A stretch of DNA of 64,000 nucleotides from Mucilaginibacter limnophilus (GTDB lineage: Bacteria; Bacteroidota; Bacteroidia; Sphingobacteriales; Sphingobacteriaceae), in NCBI RefSeq assembly GCF_004005815.1, contig NZ_SACK01000001.1:310001-374000 (forward strand). Reading direction: 5' to 3'. Below the pieces are notes generated by a model. That model saw nothing but the letters and a program-made list of their open reading frames with translations. It ran no database searches and had not been told where the DNA came from. Position 1 is the first letter of the stretch; each line of letters opens with the position of its first letter. Below, in pieces: positions 18,357-27,386 of the stretch. A program made the translations under genes and the position numbers.

Positions 18357-18812
18357 ATGAGCGATTTAACAGTAAGAACTGACATTGAATTTAATGCACC
18401 AAAAGCTGAAGTTTGGAAAGGCTTAACCGACCCCGGCATGATAAAACAATACTTTTTTGGTACCGACCTTAAAACCGAGTGGAAAGTTGGCAGCCCCGTA
18501 ATTTGGAGCGGTGAATGGGACGGTAAACATTATGAAGACAAAGGCGAGGTGCTTGAAATTATCCCCGGCGAATATGTAAAATACAGCTACTGGAGCAGCA
18601 TGTCGGGCACAGAAGATAAACACGAAAATTACCAGACAGTTAGCTACTTGCTTAAAGAAGAAGACGGCAAAACCATCCTAACCATCACCCAACAAGGTAG
18701 CAAGGACGAAGCAGCTAAAGAACATTCGGAAAGCAACTGGAAAGCGTTAATGGAAGAGTTGAGGAAGATGATAGAACCCCACCCGGCCTCCCCTGAAGGG
18801 GAGGAGAGATAG
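18357..18812 (+). CDS. SRPBCC (AHSA1-like) domain protein
   Basis: A 151-residue START-like fold protein: IEFNAPKAEVWKGLTDPGMI, FGTDLKTEWKVGSPVIW, GEVLEIIPGEYVKYSYWSS, and a C-terminal long helix (SNWKALMEELRKMIE). Relatives bind hydrophobic ligands or stimulate Hsp90-type chaperones; the ligand is unknown. The last 11 residues (PHPASPEGEER) are encoded by a CCTCCCCT...AGGGGAGG intergenic repeat, so the original stop was probably lost to, or replaced by, the element. Confidence 0.85.
   Translation: MSDLTVRTDIEFNAPKAEVWKGLTDPGMIKQYFFGTDLKTEWKVGSPVIWSGEWDGKHYEDKGEVLEIIPGEYVKYSYWSSMSGTEDKHENYQTVSYLLKEEDGKTILTITQQGSKDEAAKEHSESNWKALMEELRKMIEPHPASPEGEER
18779..18812 (+). repeat. GC-box palindrome element forming the 3' end of the SRPBCC gene
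   Basis: The sequence contains CCTCCCCTGAAGGGGAGGAG, a palindrome of the same class as 18961-18980, 51813-51842 and 61752-61860. The coding frame reads through it and stops at TAG 18810-18812. Confidence 0.6.
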
Positions 18813-18829
18813 GCCTCTTCACATAATGA

Positions 18830-18910
18830 TTGTCATGCTGAACGATAGTGAAGCATCTATTCTAATAGAAATGTTACCGATAGATTCTTCGCTATCGCTC
18901 AGAATGACAA
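18830..18910. repeat. REP-like palindromic element, GTCATGCTGAAC family
   Basis: TTGTCATGCTGAACGATAGT on the left pairs with CTATCGCTCAGAATGACAA on the right, about 81 bp in all. It is homologous to the element at 10935-11019. Confidence 0.75.
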
Positions 18911-18957
18911 CCTGCTTTTTAAGTTCTCTTGAAGCATTCAGCGTAAGTTTACTTTAA

Positions 18958-18990
18958 AAAGTCTCCCTTTAGGGAGATTTAGAGGGCTTT
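18958..18990 (-). repeat. GC-box palindrome element containing the pyrC stop codon
   Basis: AGTCTCCCTTTAGGGAGATT plus TAGAGGGCTTT. The pyrC stop TAA (18979-18981) and its last two codons fall inside the element, the same arrangement as at the hisG end (61858). Confidence 0.6.
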
Positions 18991-20319
18991 AAACGTCATC
19001 CTCTGCCCGGCCAAATGATTGTTCACAAATGTACCTTTATTCCATACCAAGTTACCCGAAACAATGGTGCTTTGAACAGATGAGGTGAACTGTGTGCCTT
19101 CAAATGGGCTCCATCCGCATTGGTAAAGGATATTTCCTTTGTCAACCGTCCATGGATTGTTCAAGTCGACCAAAACTAAGTCGGCCCAATAACCTTCACG
19201 TATATAGCCACGTTTTTCAATGCGGAAACAGTCGACCACGTTATGCGCCATTTTTTGGGTTATTTGCTCGAGCGTTATTTTGCCCTGGTGATATAGCTCA
19301 AGCATGGCAGGCAAAGCATGCTGCACCAGCGGTCCGCCGGACGGCGCCTGCAAATATGGTTGTGCTTTTTCTTCAATGGTATGCGGGGCATGATCGGTTG
19401 CAATAACATCAATGCGGTCATCAAGTACTGCTTTCAGGATACCCTCGCGGTCGGCAGCAGTTTTAACAGCCGGGTTCCATTTTATCAGGTTGCCTTTTGT
19501 TTCGTAATCTGCATCGCTAAACCAAAGGTGATGCACGCAGGCTTCGGCTGTTATTTTTTTATCTTTTAGGGGGATGTTGTTATCAAACAGATGTGTTTCT
19601 TTCTCGGTAGAAATATGCAAAATGTGCAGCCTTGTACCGTGCTTTTTTGCCAGTTCAACCGCGAGCGACGACGACAGGTAGCAAGCCTCTTCATTCCTGA
19701 TAACCGGGTGCATGGTTACCGGGATGTTTTCGCCGTATTGCTTTTTGGCTATGGCAAGATTATGTTTAATGGTCGCTTCATCCTCACAATGCGTAGCTAT
19801 CAGCATAGGCGATTCAGCAAAAAGCTGGTCGAGCGTTACCGGGTTATCCACCAGCATATTGCCGGTTGATGAACCCATAAATACCTTTATGCCGCAAACA
19901 TTACGGGCATCTGTCCGCAATACTTCATCCAGATTGTCATTCCCCGCACCCATAAAAAATGAATAATTGGCCAGCGAATTACGCGAAGCAATATCGTATT
20001 TGTCAGCCAGTAGTTGTTGGGTGAGCGTGTTTGGTACAGTATTCGGCATCTCCATAAAAGAGGTGATACCACCGGCAACAGCCGCCCGCGATTCGGTGAA
20101 AATAGTGGCCTTGTGTGTTAATCCCGGTTCGCGAAAGTGCACCTGATCGTCAATGCATCCCGGTAGCAGGTGCAGGCCTTCAGCATTTATTTCTGTATCA
20201 GCGGCAGCGTCAATCTGTGCGTCGATACGCTCAATGAAGCCATCTTTTACTAAGATATCTGTGATAAACTGCCGGCCTTCGTTAACTACCGTAGCCGATT
20301 TAATGAGGATGGAAGACAT
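18979..20319 (-). CDS. pyrC: Dihydroorotase
   Basis: Cyclises N-carbamoyl-aspartate to dihydroorotate in pyrimidine synthesis, on a binuclear metal centre. The 446 residues show the amidohydrolase pattern: IDDQVHFREPGLTHK near residues 56-70, the carboxylated-Lys motif GIKVFMGSSTG, THCEDE, LHILHIST, and VIATDHAPHTIEEK. In the first motif the usual HxH metal pair reads QVH, so the first His is replaced. Flavobacterial homologues may share this. It starts 4 bp after a -7 box. Confidence 0.92.
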   Translation of the reverse strand: MSSILIKSATVVNEGRQFITDILVKDGFIERIDAQIDAAADTEINAEGLHLLPGCIDDQVHFREPGLTHKATIFTESRAAVAGGITSFMEMPNTVPNTLTQQLLADKYDIASRNSLANYSFFMGAGNDNLDEVLRTDARNVCGIKVFMGSSTGNMLVDNPVTLDQLFAESPMLIATHCEDEATIKHNLAIAKKQYGENIPVTMHPVIRNEEACYLSSSLAVELAKKHGTRLHILHISTEKETHLFDNNIPLKDKKITAEACVHHLWFSDADYETKGNLIKWNPAVKTAADREGILKAVLDDRIDVIATDHAPHTIEEKAQPYLQAPSGGPLVQHALPAMLELYHQGKITLEQITQKMAHNVVDCFRIEKRGYIREGYWADLVLVDLNNPWTVDKGNILYQCGWSPFEGTQFTSSVQSTIVSGNLVWNKGTFVNNHLAGQRMTFKAL

Positions 20320-20323
20320 AGAG

Positions 20324-20331
20324 CAAAGATA
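20324..20331 (-). promoter_or_regulatory. -7 element of pyrC, leaderless spacing
   Basis: Minus-strand TATCTTTG lies 4 bp before the ATG at 20319, so the transcript should begin essentially at the start codon. Confidence 0.5.
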
Positions 20332-20389
20332 TTGTTATTTCGGAGTTTGGATGTTCAATTTGGGATTTAGCAACTGTTTTTATAAACCA

Positions 20390-20472
20390 CGTCATTGCGA
20401 GGAACGAAGCAATCTCTGAACTTTTCACGCGGATATGCATGTGTAGAGATTGCTTCGTTCCTCGCAATGACG
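20390..20472. repeat. REP-like element, GTCATTGCGAGG family, perfect 28-bp arms
   Basis: Arms 20390-20417 and 20445-20472 are exact reverse complements (cores GTCATTGCGAGGAACGAAGC and GCTTCGTTCCTCGCAATGAC). The right arm ends at the base before the NUDIX stop codon (20473). A diverged copy is at 55963-56045. Confidence 0.85.
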
Positions 20473-21048
20473 CTATAATTTAAGACCGAAAATTTGGGGA
20501 TACCTCAACGCCGCTTTCAGTATAAAATTCAGTGAATCGGTTACCCAAATTTCACCATCAATGGCTTTTTTAAGTACTTCCGGTGCGGGTATTGTAATCA
20601 CCTGTATATCTTCCGTTGTGTCCAAACGTTGTTCCGAATTAAACTCAGCATCAAAATAAATAAAGCCATAAGTGATTTGCTTTAACTTGGTAGGGTTGTT
20701 GGCTATTTTTCCTAAAGAAATAAGCTTATCAGCGGGAGCCTTAATACCGGTTTCTTCTTCCAACTCGTTTATAGCCGATTCAAGTATCGATTTATCTTTT
20801 TGCTGCATGCCGCCCGGCAGTTCAAGCAGTATTTCACCCAAAGCATGTTTATATTGCTTTACCAGCACTACTTCATTGTTCTTGGTAACTGCCAGCACCT
20901 GTACCACATCGCCCAGCGGCGAAAAGTAATAATCGTCAACAATATTGCCGTTTGCCAGCTGTACCTTGTGCTTTAATATCGGGAACCACGGGCTTGGCGA
21001 AACATTTTCTTCGTTTAATATTATCCAGGGTTTAATCTCTTTGTTCAT
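20473..21048 (-). CDS. NUDIX hydrolase, ADP-ribose pyrophosphatase-like
   Basis: A 191-residue NUDIX-fold enzyme, probably hydrolysing nucleoside-diphosphate-X compounds. The proline-glycine start of the box LELPGGMQQKDKS and the metal-binding helix NELEEETGIKA are present. Compared with the consensus Gx5Ex7REUxEExGU, the first Glu is Lys and the Arg is Asn, while the metal-binding glutamates are kept. The N-terminal half (NNEVVLVKQYKHALGEILLE) matches the ADP-ribose pyrophosphatase subgroup. Substrate not determined. Confidence 0.85.
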   Translation of the reverse strand: MNKEIKPWIILNEENVSPSPWFPILKHKVQLANGNIVDDYYFSPLGDVVQVLAVTKNNEVVLVKQYKHALGEILLELPGGMQQKDKSILESAINELEEETGIKAPADKLISLGKIANNPTKLKQITYGFIYFDAEFNSEQRLDTTEDIQVITIPAPEVLKKAIDGEIWVTDSLNFILKAALRYPQIFGLKL

Positions 21049-21444
21049 GTGGCGGTAAAAATAGTCGTTTTAGCCTCACCCAACAATGTTTCTATAAATT
21101 GCAGGTTTTATGCAAACCCTCTCCAATTGGAGAGGGTAATAGCGGTGGTGAGTTTTGTAATACCCTTACAAATTAAATTATCAAAGGTTCCTAAATGCGC
21201 GTAAAGGCCCCGCCAGCAAACCGTGGCCAGGTGTTTTGCCTGCAAGGCTGGGTAGGCTTTTGCTGGCTTCGCATTTTCTTTTGGTTCGTTTTCTTTGTGG
21301 CTAAGACAAAGAAAATGAACATCCACTGGCCATAATAAAGCACATTCCAATCCTAACGGAGCTCTACACTGTTCAATCTATCACTCAAACGTCAACTAAC
21401 AAGCTCTGCCTCTCCCCTAAAACTAAAACACTATCTTTGCGCCC
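21049..21444. repeat. 396-bp gene-free divergent interval with two repeat modules
   Basis: Between the NUDIX gene and the helicase. It holds a perfect 22-bp palindrome at 21116-21137 (ACCCTCTCCAATTGGAGAGG plus GT). A hairpin follows at 21284-21320 (GTTCGTTTTCTTTG against CAAAGAAAATGAAC, one mismatch), then ACATCCACTGGC and CTAACGGAGC words. The same modules recur at 36259-36404. A possible reading frame across it is best explained as repeat sequence. Confidence 0.65.
21432..21439 (+). promoter_or_regulatory. -7 element of the DEAD-box helicase gene
   Basis: TATCTTTG ends 5 bp before the ATG at 21445, giving a leaderless or nearly leaderless transcript. Confidence 0.5.
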
Positions 21445-22785
21445 ATGGCAGCAACTTTTGAGGACTTTAAATTTAACCGGCAGATACTAAGTGCCATTGC
21501 CGATGCCGGTTATACGCAGCCAACGCCTGTACAGCAAAAAGCCATCCCGCCGATATTGAACGGGCAGGATGTGATGGGCATAGCGCAAACCGGAACAGGT
21601 AAAACCGCCGCTTATGTGCTGCCAATTTTGATGAAGCTGAAGTATGCGCAGGGTAACGATCCTCGGGGACTCATCATAGCGCCAACACGCGAGCTGGCCA
21701 TGCAGATTGAAGAAAATATTAAAGCGTTTGCAGTAAATACTGATCTGCGGGTGGTAGTGGTGTATGGCGGCTTAGGCCCGAAAACACAAATTGAGCAAAT
21801 AAATAAGGGCGTTGATATTATTGTAGCCACACCCGGCCGTTTTATGGATATCTATCTGGCCGGTCACATTGTTACCAAAAACCTGCAGGTATTGGTACTT
21901 GACGAAGCCGATAAAATGATGGATATGGGCTTTATGCCGCAGGTTAACCGCATACTGGAAGTTGTTCCGCGTAAACGGCAGAACCTGTTGTTCTCAGCAA
22001 CCATGTCTGACAAAGTGCATAACCTATCTGCTAATTTCCTGGAGCATCCAACGGTAATAGAAGTAACACCTCAGGCCACGCCGGCAGCAACGGTTACGCA
22101 AAAGCTATATTTCGTACCCAACATCAAAACCAAAATCAACTTGCTGAAAAAGCTGTTGGATGAAGATGCCGAAATAAAAAAACTGATGATTTTCTGCAAA
22201 ACACGTACTTCTGCCGAAGATGTGTTCAGATTTTTGTCACGTAAGTATAAAGAAGAGGAAGTGCGGGTGCTGCATGCTAACAAGGGGCAAAACACGCGTA
22301 TAAACTCGATAAACGCTTTTAAGAACGACGAGGTAAAGATACTGGTGGCTACCGATGTGGCTGCACGCGGTATTGATGTGGCCGACGTTAGCCACGTGAT
22401 CAACTTTGACGTGCCGATAGTGATTGAAGATTACGTTCACCGCATCGGTCGTACCGGGCGTGCTTTTAATAGTGGCGAAGCTATAACATTTTGTACACCT
22501 GCTGAAGTATATTACATCCGCAAGGCCGAAAAGCTGATCAAGCAAAGCATTGAGGTGGTTGATATCCCTGCTGACGTGTTCATAGAAGAAACCCCTTACG
22601 AAGAACGACAGGCGCAGGCGCGAGAGATCGATCTGCAAAAACGCCGTGAAAATCCTGAGTTTAAGGGCGCTTTCCACGAGAAAAAGTCACTTACCCAACA
22701 GCGGAAGTTTGAGAAAGAAAAGGCCAAACGTAATCCAAGGGTAGCGGCTAAACACAGTGTAAAACGTTCATCAAAAAAACGATAA
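21445..22785 (+). CDS. DEAD-box ATP-dependent RNA helicase, RhlE-like
   Basis: A 446-residue RNA helicase for RNP remodelling (ribosome assembly, decay or cold adaptation). Motifs in order: Q-motif and F upstream (FNRQILSAIADAGYTQPTPVQ), Walker A AQTGTGKTAAY near residues 50-60, motif Ia PTRELAMQIEE, motif Ib TPGRF, DEAD in VLDEADKMMDMGF. Then come SAT in FSATMS, ATDVAARGIDVADVSHVI, and HRIGRTGRAF (motif VI). The C-terminal tail is highly basic (KEKAKRNPRVAAKHSVKRSS), likely RNA-binding. Confidence 0.95.
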   Translation: MAATFEDFKFNRQILSAIADAGYTQPTPVQQKAIPPILNGQDVMGIAQTGTGKTAAYVLPILMKLKYAQGNDPRGLIIAPTRELAMQIEENIKAFAVNTDLRVVVVYGGLGPKTQIEQINKGVDIIVATPGRFMDIYLAGHIVTKNLQVLVLDEADKMMDMGFMPQVNRILEVVPRKRQNLLFSATMSDKVHNLSANFLEHPTVIEVTPQATPAATVTQKLYFVPNIKTKINLLKKLLDEDAEIKKLMIFCKTRTSAEDVFRFLSRKYKEEEVRVLHANKGQNTRINSINAFKNDEVKILVATDVAARGIDVADVSHVINFDVPIVIEDYVHRIGRTGRAFNSGEAITFCTPAEVYYIRKAEKLIKQSIEVVDIPADVFIEETPYEERQAQAREIDLQKRRENPEFKGAFHEKKSLTQQRKFEKEKAKRNPRVAAKHSVKRSSKKR

Positions 22786-22794
22786 TCAGTATAT

Positions 22795-23064
22795 ATGAAA
22801 TTCAGGCTTACGCCGCTTAATATAGGCACTGCTTTTTTTATTGTAATAGCCGTTTATGTATGGATATACGGCGCAGGCGTGGTTACAGGCCAGCAATACC
22901 AGCGTTGGACCAACATAATAGGAGGGCTGTTCCTGTTCTTTGCTTTTGTAGTGGCATTTCTTGATATAACATTCCGCAACTTTTTTAAGGACACAAAAAC
23001 TTTGTGGATTGTAGAACTAAGCTTTATAACTTTAACCACCATAATTTTTTTAATTGTTAAATAG
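22795..23064 (+). CDS. Small membrane protein of unknown function
   Basis: An 89-residue protein with three predicted transmembrane helices (about residues 11-30, 42-60, 67-87) and a short GQQYQRWTNI loop. No family recognised. It starts 9 bp after the helicase and ends 8 bp before gldC, so it is probably co-transcribed with both. Confidence 0.65.
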   Translation: MKFRLTPLNIGTAFFIVIAVYVWIYGAGVVTGQQYQRWTNIIGGLFLFFAFVVAFLDITFRNFFKDTKTLWIVELSFITLTTIIFLIVK

Positions 23065-23072
23065 ATTTTTTG

Positions 23073-23402
23073 ATGAAAAGAGCTGAAATAAAACTCACTA
23101 TAGACCTTGATGATAACAACGTTCCTGAAAACATCATGTGGGAATCAACCGACGCACAGAACAAAGAAGCGCTGCCGGTAAAATCAATGATGCTTGCCTT
23201 GTGGGATCAGAACTATAAAAATACCCTGCGTATCGACCTGTGGACCAAAGACATGCCGGTTGATGAGATGAAACGCTTTTTTTACGAAACCCTGCAAACC
23301 ATGGGCGATAGCTTTTTACGCGCTACCGGCGAAAAAAACATTGTTGAAGACCTGCGCGACTACTGCGCTCACTTTGCCGAAAAAATGGAGATAACCAGAT
23401 AA
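23073..23402 (+). CDS. gldC: Gliding motility protein GldC
   Basis: A 109-residue soluble protein matching GldC: MKRAEIKLTIDLDDNNVPENI at the start, then DAQNKEALPVKSMMLALWD, ADD-type motif TLRIDLWTKDMPVDEMKRFF, and DLRDYCAHFAEKMEI at the end. In Flavobacterium GldC supports, but is not essential for, gliding. Many non-gliding Bacteroidota keep it, so motility cannot be inferred. The ATG at 23073 is preferred over the preceding TTG. gldB is not adjacent here. Confidence 0.88.
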   Translation: MKRAEIKLTIDLDDNNVPENIMWESTDAQNKEALPVKSMMLALWDQNYKNTLRIDLWTKDMPVDEMKRFFYETLQTMGDSFLRATGEKNIVEDLRDYCAHFAEKMEITR

Positions 23403-23406
23403 CCGT

Positions 23407-23826
23407 ATGCGCATCCCCTCATTAATATCGCTTTTAGGTTTTATCCTGATAGTTGTGGCAACTTACTGCCCTATGTTGTGTCCGTTAGGTTTAATGAACT
23501 GGAATGTTTTTGACTTAAATAAGCCTTATGCCATTGCCATGCTGCTTGTAGCGGTAATAGGCATCATTGGCGTGGTATTCAGCGTTACTAAAGTAGCACG
23601 CATAGCCGCATGGCTATCACTGGTGCTGGCTGTGCTATTATATGCAGCCGCGTATTTTCAGGTTAAGGATTATTTTACGTTTATACCTTTCAAAGGCATA
23701 GCTACTTTTCTTACTTCAAAAATTAAATTCAAGTGGGGATGGTATGTGTTGTTTACAGGCGCGGTACTGGCTTTAAGTTCGATTTTTATTCCGAAGAAAC
23801 AAGAGGTCTATAACAAAACAACCTGA
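23407..23826 (+). CDS. Four-helix membrane protein of unknown function
   Basis: A 139-residue protein with about four transmembrane helices (near residues 4-24, 38-56, 62-80, 110-128). A conserved-looking CPMLCPLG motif sits after the first helix, and the tail is short and basic (PKKQEVYNKTT). No family recognised. It follows gldC by 4 bp, closing the helicase-membrane protein-gldC gene string. Confidence 0.65.
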   Translation: MRIPSLISLLGFILIVVATYCPMLCPLGLMNWNVFDLNKPYAIAMLLVAVIGIIGVVFSVTKVARIAAWLSLVLAVLLYAAAYFQVKDYFTFIPFKGIATFLTSKIKFKWGWYVLFTGAVLALSSIFIPKKQEVYNKTT

Positions 23827-23941
23827 TTGTTGTTAAACACCCTGTAGTTGTAAACAGGTCGTTTTTAGTGCCTTATCGCTGGTAGCAAGCCTGCATACAA
23901 CTCGATTATTTTAAACATATTTGTAGCTCAAACTAAAACCC

Positions 23942-26900
23942 ATGTTAAAATTGTCCTTTCGTAACCAGGTACTTGGCGGGTTCGCGCTGTCAATTATATT
24001 GGTATTCACGGTTGCTATATTATCCTACAAAAGCTTAAATAATTTGCAGGATGAGAATACTAAGGTTGAGCATACACAGCAGGTTATAAAAGCATCAAAC
24101 AATTTACTGCAACTACTTATTGATGCCGAAACAGGTATGCGCGGTTATTGTGCTACTTCAAAAAGCCAGTTTTTAGATCCTTATAATTCGTCGGTAGCAC
24201 TTATACCGAGGCAGGTTGCACAACTGCAATCGTTAATTGACGATAACGACGAACAGGTTCAAAAAGTGTCGGCACTTGCGCCGCTCATTAATAAGCAGTT
24301 AATTATCATGCGCAACAATATTGAAATCCATGATAAATATGGGCTTGAGTACATGGTTGAGCGCAATATGCTTTTGAACGGAAAGCTCAATATGGATAGC
24401 ATCCGTACATTAACATCAGGGGTTATAGATACCGAGAACAGGCTGCTTGCCCAGCGTAAGGCCGCTTCTGAAGCATCGACTGAAAGGGCGGTAACAGTGA
24501 TAGTGGCCGGCTCAGGTACATTTCTGGTTATTATTATTTTATTATTCTATTACATACAGGGAACATTTAACAGGCAAAAGCAAATTGAAGAAAAAATTAC
24601 AATTGCTAATGTTGAACTCAACCGTGTATTGCGCGAAAACGAAACACAAAACTGGCTGCTCACCGGTGCCGGACAGCTAAATGAAAAAATGCAGGGCCAG
24701 CAAAGCGAAAAAGAACTTTGCGGCAAAATTATATCCGAACTTTGTGGATACACCAATGCCGCAATGGGTACTATTTATCTGTATAACGAACAGGATAAGG
24801 AACTGGAGTTATATGGTGCTTATGCATTTAACAACCCTGATTCACTTAAAAAACGGGTTAAACTATCAGAAGGCGTTTTAGGTCAGGCTGCTCAAGATGG
24901 CAAGGCCACTGTAGTAAAAGGCAAATTGAACCAAACACTTGCCCTTGAAACATCTTTGTTAAAAGAAGAACTGACCGAAAGCATTATTGTGCCATTCTTC
25001 TTTGATAAAAAACTGAAAGGTGTGGTTGAAGTTGCTTATCAACCAGAGCAGCAACATTTGGATGATAATATCAAAAGTTATATGCTGGCTGTTGCTGATG
25101 ATATAGCAGTTTCAGTTAATACTGCACAGGCACGTACCATTATGCACGACCTGTTTGAAGAAACACAGCAGCAGGCTGAAGAACTGGAAGCGCAACAGGA
25201 AGAAATGCGTGTTACCAACGAAGAGCTGCTTAACAAAACCGAAATGCTTCAGGCATCTGAAGAAGAGCTGCGGGTACAACAGGAAGAACTGCGCACCATC
25301 AACGCTGAGCTTGAGGAAAAAGCCAGCCTTCTGGAAGAAAAGAACCAGGCCATTGAAGAAGCCCGCCAGGCTATAAATCTTAAGGTAGAAGAGCTCGAGA
25401 CCACAGGCAAGTACAAGTCGGAATTTTTGGCTAATATGAGCCACGAGTTGCGCACACCGCTTAACAGTATTTTGGTGCTTGCGCGGATACTTAAAGATAA
25501 CAAAGCGGCTAATCTTACCGAAGATCAGATGAAGTATGCCACCGTTATCTTCAATGCCGGTAACGATCTGCTTACGCTAATTAACGATATTCTCGACCTG
25601 TCGAAAATTGAATCGGGTAAGTTGGAAATGCAAAACGAGAATATTAACCTTACCGAAATATTGAGCGACATGGAAATGTTATTCAATGAGGTAGCTACAA
25701 ATAAAAAGATAAGTTTCAGTACAATAAAAGGCAACACGCCTGATACCATATTTACTGATAAGGTTAGGGTAGAGCAGGTGCTTAAAAATCTGCTTTCAAA
25801 CGCTTTTAAATTCACCAGCGAGGGCGGTAGCATATCAATAGCCACATCGGCAAATACCGCTAAACAAACTATTAGTTTCCATATAAAAGATAGTGGTATC
25901 GGTATTCCGCATGATAAACAGAAGCTGATATTTGAAGCGTTTCAGCAAGCTGATGGATCAACCAGTCGTAAATACGGCGGTACAGGTTTAGGGCTGTCAA
26001 TCAGTCGTGAGCTGGCGTTCTTACTTGGTGGAAATATAAGTCTTACAAGTGAGCCGGGAGTAGGTAGTGAATTTACGCTTACCCTTCCGTTTGAAGCTAA
26101 ACATGTGCTTGTTGATAACGTTGTGCCTACTGCCGAAACCTTTACGCCGCCTGCGCAGTTTTTAGCTGCGGCAAAACCTGCCGCACCGCGTACAGACCGC
26201 GAGCCACTGGTGGTGATTGTTGAAGACGACAGGAACTTTGCCGATATATTAAAGGATTACTCGCGCGACCATGGTTACAAATCCATCATTGTAAATGAAG
26301 GTACAAATGCGGTTGAAGTAATTAAAGAAAACCAGCCCGACGCGGTTATACTGGATATTATGTTGCCGGGAAAAGACGGCTGGCAGATATTAAAGGAACT
26401 TAAGCATGATGAAGCTACCTTGCACATTCCGGTGCATTTAATGTCGGCAGGAGAGGCGGCAGCTAACCGCGTTCGCCGCGAAGGTGCTATCAGCTTCCTT
26501 AAAAAGCCTATAGATACCAATGCGCTTGATAAACTGTTTGCCGATATGCAACAGGCAGGCGGCAAGTTTAAACAAATACTGCTTGTTGAAGATCATCAGG
26601 CGCAAAGCCAGGCATTAAAGGACATGATGCAGGCACAGGGTATAGCTGTTGATCAGGCTTTTGACGGCGAATCGGCTTTCAGGATGCTGCACGAGAATGA
26701 TTACCAGTGTGTAATACTTGATCTTAACCTTCCCGATATTTCAGGACTTGATTTGCTGGACAAGATAAAAGCGGTTGACAAGTTTTTGGAATTGCCGGTT
26801 ATCATTAATACGGCAATGGAGCTCGATAAAACATCGGTTAACAGGCTGATGCAGTATGCCAATGCCATGGTGATAAAAACCAACAAATCATCAGACAGGC

Positions 26901-27382
26901 TGATTGATGAGGTTAACCTTTTCCTTAACAAGATATCACAAACAAGTACACAACCGGCGGTTAGTTCAGGCCCTAAAGCCAGTGCCGTATCAAAAGGGAA
27001 AGAAGTTATAAAAGGCAAAAAAGTGCTGATTGTTGATGATGATATGCGTAACATCTTTGCCCTCAGCAGTGCACTTCAAAGCTATGATATGCAGGTTGAG
27101 ATAGCCAACGACGGTGAAGAGGCTATTGTAAAGCTTGAAGAAGTACAAGGCATTGATATTGTATTAATGGACATTATGATGCCGAAAATGGATGGTTACG
27201 AAGCTACTAAGCATATCCGCAGGCAAAACAAATGGGCCAAGTTACCCGTAATAGCTTTAACAGCCAAGGCAATGAAAGACGACCGTGAGAAGTGTATAGC
27301 AGCAGGGGCTAATGATTACATCACTAAACCTGTTGACATGGATCGGCTGGTGGCGTTGATGCAATTATGGCTGGAAAGCTAA
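23942..27382 (+). CDS. Hybrid sensor histidine kinase, CHASE3-GAF-kinase-three receivers
   Basis: A 1146-residue membrane kinase. TM1 about 10-29, an extracytoplasmic CHASE3 domain (30-185, with LLIDAETGMRGYC), TM2 186-206, a GAF domain 245-395, then a long Glu/Gln-rich coiled coil about 398-490. HisKA follows with the phospho-acceptor H501 in NMSHELRTP, then the HATPase (N box NLLSNAFKF, G boxes DSGIGIP and GGTGLGLS). Three receiver domains have acceptor Asp at D805, D927 and D1077. Next come cheR and cheB, so the coiled coil is a plausible methylation substrate (inference). Confidence 0.94.
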   Translation: MLKLSFRNQVLGGFALSIILVFTVAILSYKSLNNLQDENTKVEHTQQVIKASNNLLQLLIDAETGMRGYCATSKSQFLDPYNSSVALIPRQVAQLQSLIDDNDEQVQKVSALAPLINKQLIIMRNNIEIHDKYGLEYMVERNMLLNGKLNMDSIRTLTSGVIDTENRLLAQRKAASEASTERAVTVIVAGSGTFLVIIILLFYYIQGTFNRQKQIEEKITIANVELNRVLRENETQNWLLTGAGQLNEKMQGQQSEKELCGKIISELCGYTNAAMGTIYLYNEQDKELELYGAYAFNNPDSLKKRVKLSEGVLGQAAQDGKATVVKGKLNQTLALETSLLKEELTESIIVPFFFDKKLKGVVEVAYQPEQQHLDDNIKSYMLAVADDIAVSVNTAQARTIMHDLFEETQQQAEELEAQQEEMRVTNEELLNKTEMLQASEEELRVQQEELRTINAELEEKASLLEEKNQAIEEARQAINLKVEELETTGKYKSEFLANMSHELRTPLNSILVLARILKDNKAANLTEDQMKYATVIFNAGNDLLTLINDILDLSKIESGKLEMQNENINLTEILSDMEMLFNEVATNKKISFSTIKGNTPDTIFTDKVRVEQVLKNLLSNAFKFTSEGGSISIATSANTAKQTISFHIKDSGIGIPHDKQKLIFEAFQQADGSTSRKYGGTGLGLSISRELAFLLGGNISLTSEPGVGSEFTLTLPFEAKHVLVDNVVPTAETFTPPAQFLAAAKPAAPRTDREPLVVIVEDDRNFADILKDYSRDHGYKSIIVNEGTNAVEVIKENQPDAVILDIMLPGKDGWQILKELKHDEATLHIPVHLMSAGEAAANRVRREGAISFLKKPIDTNALDKLFADMQQAGGKFKQILLVEDHQAQSQALKDMMQAQGIAVDQAFDGESAFRMLHENDYQCVILDLNLPDISGLDLLDKIKAVDKFLELPVIINTAMELDKTSVNRLMQYANAMVIKTNKSSDRLIDEVNLFLNKISQTSTQPAVSSGPKASAVSKGKEVIKGKKVLIVDDDMRNIFALSSALQSYDMQVEIANDGEEAIVKLEEVQGIDIVLMDIMMPKMDGYEATKHIRRQNKWAKLPVIALTAKAMKDDREKCIAAGANDYITKPVDMDRLVALMQLWLES

Positions 27383-27386
27383 GCGT

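Noticed and set aside
21108..21350. Possible 80-residue minus-strand gene
   Set aside because: It lies entirely across the repeat modules (palindrome and hairpin) and similar sequence recurs at 36.2-36.4 kb; best seen as non-coding repeat.
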